NCBI GenBank assembly: GCA_001898505.1
Contig: MKTZ01000008.1
Coordinates: 186,001 to 250,000, forward strand
Direction: 5' to 3'
Length of the DNA stretch: 64,000 nt
From: Sphingobacteriales bacterium 50-39
Lineage (GTDB): Bacteria; Bacteroidota; Bacteroidia; Chitinophagales; Chitinophagaceae
Of the stretch, positions 1-8,158 are shown one piece after another. The translations under genes and the position numbers were made by a program. Numbering within the stretch: the first letter of the stretch is position 1; each line of letters begins with the position of its first letter. A model generated the notes under the pieces. It saw only the letters and a program-made list of their open reading frames with translations, was not told the DNA's origin and ran no database searches.

Positions 1-317
1 AGCTTTGTAAAGTTTCCATGAATAAAGGAAACGTTTGAGAGCCCTAAAACATTCTTAGCCGCATCTGCGTGTTCGACCAGTTCTTTTCGTTGTTCGACCC
101 CGTAGAAAAAGGCGTTGGGTTTATAGTAGGCCGCACCTAAGCAAAATTTACCGACCCCACTTCCAATATCCAAAACCCGGACGCCATCCTTTGGTACCAG
201 AAATTGAGCTGCCTGCTGTGCGACATCCAGTGGTGTCCAATGTCTGCGGGCCAATTGCTGTATGGAAGGGGGATATAGATGATGAAATTGTGTATCGCTG
301 CTAAACCAGTTATCCAA
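1..317 (-). CDS. Class I SAM-dependent methyltransferase, partial (C-terminus beyond left edge)
   Basis: The minus-strand frame is open from position 317 to the left edge, so only the N-terminal ~105 residues are present. They contain a Rossmann motif I, VLDIGSGVGKF, followed by YGVEQRKELVEHA and NVSFIHGNF, typical of class I S-adenosylmethionine methyltransferases. The segment LARRHWTPLDVA just before motif I resembles a family common in Bacteroidota; its substrate is not known to me. In frame, a TAA at 351-353 blocks any further extension, and the best start is the TTG at 315-317 (TTG GAT AAC TGG). A possible -7 element, TAACTTCG on the minus strand, lies at 346-353. The gene diverges from the PhnA gene and shares its control region. 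Confidence 0.75.
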   Translation of the reverse strand, partial: MDNWFSSDTQFHHLYPPSIQQLARRHWTPLDVAQQAAQFLVPKDGVRVLDIGSGVGKFCLGAAYYKPNAFFYGVEQRKELVEHADAAKNVLGLSNVSFIHGNFTK

Positions 318-397
318 GTATGAGAATTTTGATGTGATCGACTTGCGAAGTTATTCCATGCTTCTATTGGCTGCGTTGAATTTTATTACACGTAAAA

Positions 398-413
398 TGT
401 GACTTTTATCACT
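398..413. promoter_or_regulatory. Candidate Crp/Fnr-family operator
   Basis: TGTGA-CTTTTA-TCACT is a near-perfect match to the TGTGA-N6-TCACA palindrome bound by Crp/Fnr-family dimers. It sits in the divergent region between the methyltransferase and PhnA genes, about 54 bp upstream of the predicted PhnA transcription start. A Crp/Fnr-family regulator is encoded 1 kb downstream. That this protein binds here is inference. Confidence 0.5.
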
Positions 414-445
414 TAATACGTTCCAGGCCCATAAGAGAAAAACAA

Positions 446-453
446 TACCTTTG
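446..453 (+). promoter_or_regulatory. Bacteroidota -7 promoter element (phnA)
   Basis: TACCTTTG matches TAnnTTTG, the -7 element used by the Bacteroidota primary sigma factor, and ends 22 bp before the PhnA start codon. No clear -33 TTG is seen at N19. Confidence 0.55.
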
Positions 454-475
454 CATCCATTTTAAAAAAGAAATT

Positions 476-1063
476 ATGAAGCTGGAAGAGCAACTACTGG
501 AAAGATGCGGCAATAAGTGTGAATTATGCGGGTCCGGAGATAAACTTAAGATGTATGAGGTGCCGCCGCAGGCCAGCAGCGATCAGGATAATTGTATAAT
601 AATCTGTGATAAGTGTCAGGCTCAAATTGACAGAAAAGAAGAGCTGGATAGCAAGCACTGGGGCCGTTTATCGGAGACTATGTGGAGCGAAGTGCCAGGC
701 ATACAGGTAGTCTCCTGGCGGATGCTTAACCGCTTAAGGCATGAGAGTTGGGCTTTGGATAACCTGGAAATGATGTATCTCAGTGAGGAAACGCTGACCT
801 GGGCTAAGGCGACCGGCGACCATGATAATGATGCCTCAGTCGAACTTCATAAAGACTGCAATGGAAAAGTACTGCAAAACGGCGACGCGGTGGTCCTGAT
901 AAAATCATTGGATGTCAAGGGCTCCACGCTGAATGCAAAGATGGGTACTGTTGTAAAGAATATCCGGTTGGTACAAGACAACATAGAACAGATTGAAGGT
1001 AAAATCGAGGGTCAGGTAATTGTTATTCTTACCAAATACGTAAGAAAACAGATACCTTCGTAG
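476..1063 (+). CDS. phnA: PhnA-domain zinc-ribbon protein
   Basis: A 195-residue protein of the PhnA/YjdM family. The N-terminal half has a zinc ribbon (C15-x2-C18 and C44-x2-C47). The C-terminal ~70 residues form the PhnA domain with the family pattern DCNGKVLQNGDAVVLIKSLDVKG, split here only by sequence length limits, then GTVVKNIRLV and IEGKIEGQVIVI. The name comes from association with phosphonate operons in enterobacteria, but no C-P lyase or phosphonate genes are nearby, so the cellular role is not settled. It is the first plus-strand gene after the divergent control region and has its own TACCTTTG element. A small unrecognised gene follows 45 bp downstream and may be co-transcribed. 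Confidence 0.85.
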   Translation: MKLEEQLLERCGNKCELCGSGDKLKMYEVPPQASSDQDNCIIICDKCQAQIDRKEELDSKHWGRLSETMWSEVPGIQVVSWRMLNRLRHESWALDNLEMMYLSEETLTWAKATGDHDNDASVELHKDCNGKVLQNGDAVVLIKSLDVKGSTLNAKMGTVVKNIRLVQDNIEQIEGKIEGQVIVILTKYVRKQIPS

Positions 1064-1108
1064 TGCGAAGCGCCCGGGCAGGCGAGCCGGTGATAGAAAA
1101 CATTTGCC

Positions 1109-1357
1109 ATGACAATAGAAGAATACAAAGAAAAAATTCTTCTTCATTTGGAGAAAGCGCGGGATTGCGAGGAGGTGGAGAGGATTGTCGTCCGTTCGAT
1201 TGAAAGGATGCGAGATAAGAATTTGTCTGCGTCAGTCATAGCGGACTACCTGGGTAAGCTACGGGAGGGGCTGGAAGCGCTGTCTCAGAATGATTTTGAC
1301 CCTGTCCACTGGTGCAATATCCGGTGCGCTATAGTATATCTGAAAAACTATCATTAA
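1109..1357 (+). CDS. Small hypothetical protein, helical
   Basis: An 82-residue protein that I do not recognise. It is rich in charged residues and predicted mostly alpha-helical (EEYKEKILLHLEKARDCEE, then a second amphipathic segment VIADYLGKLREGLEAL), without signal peptide, membrane segment or metal motif; it has two separated cysteines (C20, C69). It lies 45 bp after PhnA and 65 bp before the Crp/Fnr gene on the same strand. Codon use looks like that of its neighbours, and no longer frame competes here, so it is probably real. Function unknown. Confidence 0.55.
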   Translation: MTIEEYKEKILLHLEKARDCEEVERIVVRSIERMRDKNLSASVIADYLGKLREGLEALSQNDFDPVHWCNIRCAIVYLKNYH

Positions 1358-1406
1358 CATGCCGTCAAATGCCTGTTAGCACGATCCCGTGCCTATGAAA
1401 TATACT

Positions 1407-1414
1407 TATCTTTG
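1407..1414 (+). promoter_or_regulatory. -7 promoter element directly before the Crp/Fnr gene
   Basis: TATCTTTG matches TAnnTTTG and ends 8 bp before the ATG at 1423. A transcript from it would be nearly leaderless. It also argues against the in-frame TTG at 1417 as start. Confidence 0.5.
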
Positions 1415-1422
1415 AATTGCCC

Positions 1423-2130
1423 ATGAGTATCAAAGAGATATTCCCAATTGACAAGTGGGACTTTAAGAGCCAATCTATTTTCTCCAATTTGCCAGCGGAG
1501 GATTATGACCTATTGACCGCTCATCAGATCGAGCAAAAATACGGTAAGGGAGAAATTATATTCAGGGAAGGGGCTTATCCGCCCGGTATTTTTTATATCA
1601 AGCACGGTAGGGTTAAAAAGTACAAAGTGGTGGACGGCAGCGGAGAGCAGATCATTTATGTTGCCAATTCAGGCGAGTTCATCGGCTATCACGCCATAAT
1701 AGCGGAAGAGCGTTTTCCGGATTCGGCTGCTGCTTTGGAAGAAAGCGTCATTGTCTTTATTCCAAAGGAAGATTTTCTGACCATCTTACAAAAATCTCCG
1801 ATACTAAATGCCCGTGTATTAAAAATGCTCAGTCATGAGTTTACGGTCCTGGTCAATAACCTGGCCTTATTCTCCCAACGGAGTGTCCGGCAGCGGTTTG
1901 CTTTGCAACTTATCGTGCTACGGGAAAAATATAAAGTGAACTTCCAGCCAAATATGCCTGTGGAGATCAATTTATCAAGGGAGGATCTGGCTAATCTGGT
2001 CGGCACGGGACGAGAAAATATCGTACGTATTCTTTCAGACTTTAAAGAAAAGGGGCTGCTTCAGACCAGGGGAAGAAAAATCGTGGTGCAGGATGTAAAA
2101 AGATTGGTCGAAATAGCCAATTTCAGGTAG
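1423..2130 (+). CDS. Crp/Fnr family transcriptional regulator
   Basis: A 235-residue cytoplasmic DNA-binding regulator. Residues ~15-125 form a cyclic-nucleotide-binding-like beta-barrel (GEIIFREGAYPPGIFYIKHG, then GEFIGYHAIIAEE). Residues ~150-225 form a Crp-type winged helix with the recognition region LSREDLANLVGTGRENIVRIL. No cluster of N-terminal cysteines is seen, so it is not an FNR-type iron-sulfur sensor; the ligand is unknown, as for many Bacteroidota members. The ATG at 1423 is preferred to the in-frame TTG two codons earlier because of the adjacent -7 element. Its 3' end overlaps the convergent DUF983 gene by 8 bp. A TGTGA-N6-TCACT site lies ~1 kb upstream. Confidence 0.9.
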   Translation: MSIKEIFPIDKWDFKSQSIFSNLPAEDYDLLTAHQIEQKYGKGEIIFREGAYPPGIFYIKHGRVKKYKVVDGSGEQIIYVANSGEFIGYHAIIAEERFPDSAAALEESVIVFIPKEDFLTILQKSPILNARVLKMLSHEFTVLVNNLALFSQRSVRQRFALQLIVLREKYKVNFQPNMPVEINLSREDLANLVGTGRENIVRILSDFKEKGLLQTRGRKIVVQDVKRLVEIANFR

Positions 2131-2575
2131 GCTCGCTCCCTCTGCGCTCAGGGGACTCCGGCTTTTCATTTCGCCAGTTTTCATTATACCGGACAAAAAA
2201 TGACAGCCATATCGCCCGGGATAATCGCATCAAATAGGGTTGTAATAAGACCAGTAAAACCATGTTGGTTCCCATCCATATAAAAAACCTGCTATCCTCC
2301 AGAGAAAATCCTATAAGCACCCACCAGGCAATACAGGTAGCTACAGAAAGGGCAACAGTCAGGGCGTAGCTAACATAGCTTGTTCCATAATAGAATCCAA
2401 CTTCTATTTCCATATATTGGCCACAGGCAGGACATTTGTCGTTCATCTTCATGAATTGCTTCAGGTTATAAGAACTGCGGACCTTGAACATATCTCCGGT
2501 CCTGCAGCGGGAACATTTGTGGCGTAACAAACTCGACAAATAACCTGGTTTGACATTTTCTGAGGCTGCACACAT
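2123..2575 (-). CDS. DUF983 family membrane protein (copy 1 of 3)
   Basis: A 150-residue protein of the DUF983 family: a small N-terminal zinc-ribbon-like region (C21-x2-C24, C48-x2-C51), then the conserved EIEVGFYYGTSYVSYAL and two membrane helices. The family is widespread in Bacteroidota and its function is not established. The frame extends upstream to 2659, but a TACCTTTG promoter element at 2616-2623 lies inside that extension, and the 56.9 kb paralogue begins at the equivalent methionine (MCA), so the ATG at 2573-2575 is chosen. Its 3' end overlaps the Crp/Fnr gene by 8 bp. The closest paralogue in the window is the 56.9 kb copy (shared FMKM and GFYYGTSYVSYAL). Confidence 0.85.
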   Translation of the reverse strand: MCAASENVKPGYLSSLLRHKCSRCRTGDMFKVRSSYNLKQFMKMNDKCPACGQYMEIEVGFYYGTSYVSYALTVALSVATCIAWWVLIGFSLEDSRFFIWMGTNMVLLVLLQPYLMRLSRAIWLSFFVRYNENWRNEKPESPERRGSEPT

Positions 2576-2615
2576 GGTAATTGGTTGGGTATTTTTATCC
2601 GGAATTTCCAAACTG

Positions 2616-2623
2616 CAAAGGTA
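2616..2623 (-). promoter_or_regulatory. -7 promoter element for DUF983 copy 1
   Basis: On the minus strand this reads TACCTTTG, a match to TAnnTTTG, 40 bp before the chosen ATG at 2575. Confidence 0.55.
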
Positions 2624-2690
2624 GCCATCTGCCGACAGGGTAGAAGTGCATTTTTTCACTTTTTTAAATAGCTTTCGACAGAAGGGCCAG

Positions 2691-2873
2691 TTAATGAGGA
2701 AGGTCGGTTTTCAGCAAAAAATCCCGTAAATGAAATTGTTGGATACCTTTGAATGTGTGCGAGGGGATAAATTCATCCAAACTCACCACATATTTAGGAT
2801 AATTGTCCCGAATGGCGGCAAGATTGCCGAATCCACGTTGTAGCGTACTTTCATTGCCTAAAAGATAGGTGAC
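2691..2873 (-). pseudogene. C-terminal remnant of an AAA ATPase (DUF4143-type)
   Basis: Minus-strand residues reading VTYLLGNESTLQRGFGNL, then IRDNYPKYVVSLDEF and TFKGIQQFHLRDFLLKTDL, correspond to the extreme C-terminus of the large Bacteroidota family of AAA ATPases with a DUF4143 domain. Only ~61 residues remain: the Walker A and B regions and the rest of the protein are absent, and the similarity stops abruptly near 2873, about 70 bp before the lipoprotein gene on the other strand. This is best read as a gene remnant left after a deletion. These ATPase genes are often present in many copies per genome, which makes recombinational loss plausible (inference). Confidence 0.7.
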
Positions 2874-2940
2874 CTTTGAACTTATTAGTTCCGGCTGTGA
2901 GTATGAAATCATCTGTAGGTTCTCTTTAGAGAAAAATGCT

Positions 2941-4284
2941 GTGAGAAAATCTCGTCTAATTCTGTTGATAGCGCTTATTTTATCCGGATGCAGGACGGAG
3001 CGGCCTGCGGTTATATCTTTTTTTGATCAGCGGCCTTTACCTGATAGTATTGGATTTCACAAAGCCCGGTTTGATGCAAAGGGTAAGTTGCTGCCATGGG
3101 TAAGCCTGGATAAGGCTATGGCAATGGAAATGGAATGGTATGCAAAATGTCCTGTTGGAAAAAAGGGTTATCCTGTATATTACTATTCCACTTTCATGCA
3201 TGGAAATTACGAGCCGTATAACACGGAAATCATCCCCTGCACTCAACTTGGGATGGGCATTATCTCTTACCTGAAATATTACGCTTACACCAAAAAAGCC
3301 GATCAACGCTGGCTGGAGAAAGCACAATTGATGGGCAAATTCCTGGCAGAGGAGTCGCTCACACCCGACAATAATCTTTATCCGTTGTTCCCACGGTCGA
3401 CAGGCGATGCGGCTTCATTGCCTTTAAAAGGGAGTTCCCAGGTAGATCTGGATTATGGTATCAATATTATAGAACCTGATAAAGGCGGCATTGCGGGATA
3501 TGCATGGATGTTGTTGTATGAAACCGATAACAACGAGAAATGGATGCAACTGGCGGCGCATACGGCAGATGTGCTAGTGAAGAACATGCGGAAGGGGGAT
3601 GCCTGGCATGCGCCATGGCCATTTCGGGTGGATTTTGTAACAGGCGCTCATTGGGGGGAGCGGAGTTCGGATATGGTATTTATCCTCCGGCTGTTCGATA
3701 AGCTGATCGAGCACGGGCACAACGAATTTGCCTCGCCGCGTAAACAACTGTGGGACTGGATCATAAATATTCAAATGCGGGTTCCCGACACGAGACAGGA
3801 ATCGATGTGGGTAATGTTTTTTGAGGATAAGGATAAATATGACAACCGGGCGTCCTGGGCGCCCATGGAGATGGCCCGGTACCTGATCGAGAAAAAAGAG
3901 GCGCTGGATCCCAATTGGAAGCAGCTGGCGGAGAAATGCATACAATTTGCCGTTACTCATTTCACGCTTAAAGCTCCTGGCGGCGCTATGCTGATGGTGG
4001 AGCAGGACGATGATTTTGGGCCCTGGGGTGGTGTTTGTTCAAAGCTGGGTGGCGTATCGGCTCTTTTTTATGCGGCCGGCGGAGGTGAGAAATATAAGGA
4101 GATGGCATTGCGCAACCTGAACTGGATGACTTATTTTGTCGATGATGACGGCTGTCCTGCCGCTATGTATGCGGCTGGCAAGGCGGGGCGCGGTGGATGG
4201 CAAGAGGATGCTCATACCGACAAGCTGCATAACTATGTGGATGCGCTTGTTGCGGCGCCGGGGCTTTTTTCCGATCAGAAATAA
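2941..4284 (+). CDS. Lipoprotein with alpha/alpha-toroid (glycosidase-like) fold, function unknown
   Basis: A 447-residue exported protein. From the GTG at 2941 it starts VRKSRLILLIALILSGC, a lipoprotein signal with a lipobox cysteine at residue 17; the frame extends to 2869 but that would bury the signal peptide, so GTG is chosen. The body is rich in Trp, Tyr and His and has regularly spaced helical pairs (YAYTKKADQRWLEKAQ, GYAWMLLYETDNNEKWMQLA, MVFILRLFDKLIEHG) like six-hairpin glycosidases and polysaccharide lyases. Conserved-looking blocks are HGNYEPYNTEI, EPDKGGIAGYA, HAPWPFRVDF and EQDDDFGPWGG. I cannot identify catalytic residues and assign no substrate. It is followed by a strong terminator. 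Confidence 0.7.
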   Translation: MRKSRLILLIALILSGCRTERPAVISFFDQRPLPDSIGFHKARFDAKGKLLPWVSLDKAMAMEMEWYAKCPVGKKGYPVYYYSTFMHGNYEPYNTEIIPCTQLGMGIISYLKYYAYTKKADQRWLEKAQLMGKFLAEESLTPDNNLYPLFPRSTGDAASLPLKGSSQVDLDYGINIIEPDKGGIAGYAWMLLYETDNNEKWMQLAAHTADVLVKNMRKGDAWHAPWPFRVDFVTGAHWGERSSDMVFILRLFDKLIEHGHNEFASPRKQLWDWIINIQMRVPDTRQESMWVMFFEDKDKYDNRASWAPMEMARYLIEKKEALDPNWKQLAEKCIQFAVTHFTLKAPGGAMLMVEQDDDFGPWGGVCSKLGGVSALFYAAGGGEKYKEMALRNLNWMTYFVDDDGCPAAMYAAGKAGRGGWQEDAHTDKLHNYVDALVAAPGLFSDQK

Positions 4285-4289
4285 AAAAC

Positions 4290-4315
4290 AAAAGGTCCAC
4301 GAAAGTGGACCTTTT
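4290..4315. terminator. Intrinsic terminator, probably bidirectional
   Basis: AAAAGGTCCAC-gaaa-GTGGACCTTTT is a perfect 11-bp stem with a GAAA loop and A/T flanks on both sides. It closes the lipoprotein gene (+) and lies 12 bp beyond the tRNA-Leu 3' end (-), so it can serve both. Confidence 0.85.
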
Positions 4316-4326
4316 GGGCTACTATG

Positions 4327-4408
4327 TGCGGGCGATAGGAGTCGAACCTACATGCCGTAAGGCGCTAGATCCTAAGTCTAGTGCGTCTGCCAATTTCGCC
4401 ACGCCCGC
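4327..4408 (-). tRNA. tRNA-Leu (anticodon TAG)
   Basis: An 82-nt cloverleaf on the minus strand. The 5' acceptor GCGGGCG (4402-4408) pairs with the 3' CGCCCGC (4328-4334), with discriminator A at 4327. The D-arm reads GCGAAATTGGCAGACGC. The anticodon stem CTAGA/TCTAG encloses the loop CTTAGGA, giving anticodon TAG. A long variable arm (CGCCTTACGGCATG region) identifies a class II tRNA, and the T-arm is TAGG-TTCGACT-CCTA. CCA is not encoded. It reads leucine CUN codons. Confidence 0.95.
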
Positions 4409-4460
4409 ATAATTCCTTAGGGGGTGCAAACCTACGTCTTTTTTTGTAAATTCGTAGGGT

Positions 4461-6710
4461 ATGGATATGGAAACAGTAGCTGCAACGCCAAAATATAACC
4501 TAACCGAAGAACAGGAAAAGAAACTTATCCTCCGGGAATACCGTGCCCTTCTCCGGAGCCTCAAGCCAAAATTGAAGATCGGGGACAAGGAATTGGTCCG
4601 GGTGGCCTTTGAAATGGCTGCCGAGGCGCACAAGACCATGCGCCGCAAGAGCGGGGAGCCGTATATCCTCCATCCGCTGGCTGTGGCGCGTATCTGCTCC
4701 GAGGAGATAGGACTGGGGGTCCGCAGCACCATCTGCGCCCTTCTGCACGACACGGTGGAAGACACGGATATTACGTTGGAAGATATTGAAAGAGAATTCA
4801 GTAGCGAGATCGCCCGTATTGTGGACGGGCTCACCAAGATATCCAACGTCATCGATGTCAATGCTTCCCAGCAGGCGGAGAACTTTAAGAAGATCCTGCT
4901 GACCCTTACGGACGACCCCCGGGTGATCCTTATCAAGCTGGCTGACCGTCTGCACAATATGCGCACCCTGGATAGCATGAAGCGGGAGAAGCAGCTGAAG
5001 ATAGCCTCCGAGACCGTATATGTCTATGCTCCCCTGGCCCATCGTATGGGGCTGTACAATATCAAGACCGAGCTGGAAGACCTGGCCATGAAATACCTAG
5101 AGCCGGAGGAATACCGTGAAATAGCCCGCAAGCTGTCAGAGACCAAGCGGGAACGGTCCCGGTACATCAACGAATTTATCAAGCCTTTGAAGGACAAGCT
5201 GGACAAAGGAGACTTTAGTTTCGATATTTATGGCCGCCCCAAGAGTATCCATTCCATCTGGAATAAGATGCGTAAAAAGGGAGTGGCATTTGAGGAGGTA
5301 TATGATCTTTTTGCCATCCGGGTGATCCTGAACTCAACACCGGAAAAGGAAAAAGAAGATTGCTGGAAGGTCTATTCCATGATCACCGACGAATACAATC
5401 CTTCTCCCGAGCGTCTCCGGGACTGGCTGAGCAATCCGAAATCGAATGGCTATGAGGCTCTGCATACCACCGTGATGGGGCCGCAGGGGAAATGGGTGGA
5501 GGTGCAGATCCGGAGCCGTCGTATGAATGAGATAGCGGAAAAAGGCCTGGCCGCCCACTGGAAGTACAAGGAGGGGACCGCCGACGAGAGCAGGTTTGAC
5601 AAATGGTTCCAGCAGATACGGGAAGTGCTCAACACGCAGGATAATGATTCCATCGACTTCCTCCAGGATTTCAAGACCAGCTTTTTAGCGGAGGAGATCT
5701 ATGTCTATACTCCCAAGGGAGATGTGAAGATGCTGCCCGTGGGATCTACCGCGCTGGATTTCGCCTTTGCCATCCACAGCGCCATCGGCGTGCAATGTAT
5801 CGGCGCCAAGGTCAACCATAAGCTCGTCCCTCTAAGCCATAAGCTCCGCAGCGGCGACCAGGTGGAGATCATTACATCCAGCAAGCAGAAGCCCAATGAG
5901 GACTGGCTGGGTATCGTGGTCACCGCCAAGGCGAAGAGCAAGATCAAGGATGCCCTGAAGGAAGAGAAAAGAAAGATAGCCGATGAGGGGAAATACGTTG
6001 TCCAGCGAAAACTGGAGAATTTCGGGGCAGCCTATAACCAGCATAATATCGACGTGCTGACCACTTTTTATAAGCTCAACTCTTCCCTGGACTTTTTTTA
6101 CCAGGTGTCCGTGCGCAACATCGATCTGAAGGAGTTGAAGGAGTTTCAGCTGCTGGGCGACAGGCTGGAACCACCCAGGCCTATCAAGCCCCCGGCAGAG
6201 CACAGGTCCAGTGAATCCACGGCCCCTGCTGTACCGCGAAAGGACACGGAGCTGATCATATTTGGAGAGAGCAGCGATCGTATCGTCTATACGCTGGCCA
6301 ATTGTTGCAAACCCATTCCCGGGGATGACGTATTCGGATTCGTGTCCGTTGGGAAGGGTCTTACCATCCATCGAACCAACTGCCCCAATGCCGCCAAGCT
6401 AATGGCTAATTACGGTCACCGGGTGGTAAAGACAAAGTGGGCCAAGAACAAGGAGATATCCTTTCTCACCGGTGTTCGTATCGTAGGAATGGACGATGTG
6501 GGTGTCGTCAACAAGATCACCAACCTCATTTCCGGGGAGTTGAGGATCAATATCAGCGCCATGACCATCGAGGCGAAGGAAGGCATCTTCGAGGGGAATA
6601 TAAAAATATTTGTCCACGACAAGGAGGAGCTGGAAGAGCTGGTCCAGCGGCTCAAGCAGCTCAGCGGTATACAAACCGTGGATCGATATGATGCGGAGAC
6701 GACGGCCTGA
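4461..6710 (+). CDS. rel: Bifunctional (p)ppGpp synthetase/hydrolase (RelA/SpoT family)
   Basis: A 749-residue long RSH protein that makes and degrades the alarmone (p)ppGpp in the stringent response. The HD hydrolase domain (residues ~40-200) keeps its metal ligands: H71, HDTVED (96-101) and D162 in KLADRLHNMR, so hydrolysis should be intact. The synthetase domain (~230-370) has YGRPKSIHSIWNKM, YDLFAIRVIL and SNGYEALHTTVMG. These are followed by a TGS domain (~400-470, IYVYTPKGDVKMLPVGSTAL) and a C-terminal ACT domain (~670-745, VRIVGMDDVGVVNKITNLI). All domains are present in the usual order and length for the single bifunctional Rel of Bacteroidota. It lies 52 bp after the tRNA-Leu gene on the opposite strand and 102 bp before purA. 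Confidence 0.95.
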   Translation: MDMETVAATPKYNLTEEQEKKLILREYRALLRSLKPKLKIGDKELVRVAFEMAAEAHKTMRRKSGEPYILHPLAVARICSEEIGLGVRSTICALLHDTVEDTDITLEDIEREFSSEIARIVDGLTKISNVIDVNASQQAENFKKILLTLTDDPRVILIKLADRLHNMRTLDSMKREKQLKIASETVYVYAPLAHRMGLYNIKTELEDLAMKYLEPEEYREIARKLSETKRERSRYINEFIKPLKDKLDKGDFSFDIYGRPKSIHSIWNKMRKKGVAFEEVYDLFAIRVILNSTPEKEKEDCWKVYSMITDEYNPSPERLRDWLSNPKSNGYEALHTTVMGPQGKWVEVQIRSRRMNEIAEKGLAAHWKYKEGTADESRFDKWFQQIREVLNTQDNDSIDFLQDFKTSFLAEEIYVYTPKGDVKMLPVGSTALDFAFAIHSAIGVQCIGAKVNHKLVPLSHKLRSGDQVEIITSSKQKPNEDWLGIVVTAKAKSKIKDALKEEKRKIADEGKYVVQRKLENFGAAYNQHNIDVLTTFYKLNSSLDFFYQVSVRNIDLKELKEFQLLGDRLEPPRPIKPPAEHRSSESTAPAVPRKDTELIIFGESSDRIVYTLANCCKPIPGDDVFGFVSVGKGLTIHRTNCPNAAKLMANYGHRVVKTKWAKNKEISFLTGVRIVGMDDVGVVNKITNLISGELRINISAMTIEAKEGIFEGNIKIFVHDKEELEELVQRLKQLSGIQTVDRYDAETTA

Positions 6711-6812
6711 CCGGCTCCGGTTTTGGAGAAAATCTAAAAATTTAAATCCTTTCCGGGGGGTTAGGGGTTTTATCTTAACTTCGCCGCTTCAATTTAATTA
6801 ATAGCAACATTC

Positions 6813-8075
6813 ATGGTTGATGTAATCTTAGGCCTCCAGTGGGGGGATGAAGGAAAGGGGAAGATCGTCGATTATTTTGCACCCCGCTACGATCTGATCG
6901 CCCGCTTCCAGGGGGGACCCAATGCCGGACATACCCTCTACGTAAAAGACAAAAAGATCGTTCTGCACCAGATACCTTCCGGGATCTTTCATGAAAAGGC
7001 CGTTAATCTTATCGGGAATGGTGTTGTGCTGGACCCTGTGACCCTGAAAAAAGAATGCGAATCTGTAGCCGCCTTTGGGGTGGATTATCGTAAGAATCTT
7101 TATATCTCTCAACGTACGCACCTGATCCTGCCAACCCATCGTGCCCTTGACAAGGCGTCGGAAGTATCGAAAGGACAGGAAAAGATCGGCTCGACGCTGA
7201 AAGGCATCGGACCTGCCTATATGGACAAGACGGGTAGAAATGGCCTCCGGGTAGGCGATCTCCTGGACAAAAGCTTCACCACCCAATATATCAAGCTGCG
7301 CCTCAAGCATCAAAAGCTGTTGGACGGCCTCAATTTCCATGAAGACATTTCCGCCTGGGAAGAAGAGTTCTTCGAGGCCCTGGAATTCATGCGGCAATTC
7401 AAGATCGTCAATGGAGAATATTTTATCAATGACAAGATAGCGCAGGGAAAGACCGTGCTGGCGGAAGGTGCGCAGGGTAGCATGCTGGATGTCGATTTTG
7501 GCACCTTCCCCTTTGTTACTTCTTCCAACACCATCTCCGCAGGGGTATGTACCGGATTGGGAATAGCTCCGCAAAAGATCAGGGATGTCATCGGGGTCAG
7601 CAAGGCGTATTGTACCCGTGTAGGCAGCGGACCATTCCCCACCGAGCTGGAGGATGCCACGGGCGAAGAGCTCCGGAAGATAGGCAATGAGTTTGGCGCC
7701 ACTACCGGCAGGCCCCGTCGTTGCGGATGGATCGATGGCGTAGCGCTGAAATTTGCCTGTATGATCAATGGGGTCACCAAGATCGTAATGACCAAGGCGG
7801 ACGTTCTGGATAGCTTTGGAGAGCTAAAAGTATGTACGGCCTATAAGGTGGGAGGAGAGACAACCAATGAGATACCCTTCCAAATGAGCCGGTTACAGAT
7901 CGAGCCTTTGCTGGAATCTTTCCCGGGCTGGAAATCCGACACAACTTCTTTGAAAAAATTCGGGGATTTGCCTGGAAAGATGAAGGAATATGTAGAATTT
8001 ATCAATAAATTCCTGGGTGTAAAAGTCGCTTATATTTCCAATGGACCGGGCCGGGATCAGCTGATAGAATTATAA
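6813..8075 (+). CDS. purA: Adenylosuccinate synthase
   Basis: A 420-residue cytoplasmic enzyme making adenylosuccinate from IMP, aspartate and GTP, the first step from IMP to AMP. The N-terminal P-loop LGLQWGDEGKGK carries the catalytic Asp (D12), and GGPNAGHT has the catalytic His (H40). Further signatures are KGIGPAYMDKTGRNGLR, GAQGSMLDVDFGTFPFVTSS and the C-terminal GPGRDQ. Length is normal. It follows rel in the same direction with a 102-bp gap; co-transcription is possible but not shown. ppGpp inhibits PurA in other bacteria (established knowledge), so the proximity to rel is worth noting without implying more. Confidence 0.95.
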   Translation: MVDVILGLQWGDEGKGKIVDYFAPRYDLIARFQGGPNAGHTLYVKDKKIVLHQIPSGIFHEKAVNLIGNGVVLDPVTLKKECESVAAFGVDYRKNLYISQRTHLILPTHRALDKASEVSKGQEKIGSTLKGIGPAYMDKTGRNGLRVGDLLDKSFTTQYIKLRLKHQKLLDGLNFHEDISAWEEEFFEALEFMRQFKIVNGEYFINDKIAQGKTVLAEGAQGSMLDVDFGTFPFVTSSNTISAGVCTGLGIAPQKIRDVIGVSKAYCTRVGSGPFPTELEDATGEELRKIGNEFGATTGRPRRCGWIDGVALKFACMINGVTKIVMTKADVLDSFGELKVCTAYKVGGETTNEIPFQMSRLQIEPLLESFPGWKSDTTSLKKFGDLPGKMKEYVEFINKFLGVKVAYISNGPGRDQLIEL

Positions 8076-8158
8076 CCGTTGGGGGGAAAAAAATTCGAAA
8101 AAAAAATTTGGCGAATTAAAAACTTAGCCGAAAATTTACACACATAATCTTATTGGAC

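Noticed and set aside
905-1147. Minus-strand 80-residue frame over the phnA end
   Set aside because: Aromatic-rich shadow crossing two plus-strand genes; no start or promoter signal.
4322-6674. Several long minus-strand frames opposite rel
   Set aside because: They are shadows of a strongly supported coding sequence, have low-complexity Arg/Leu/Ser composition and match no family.
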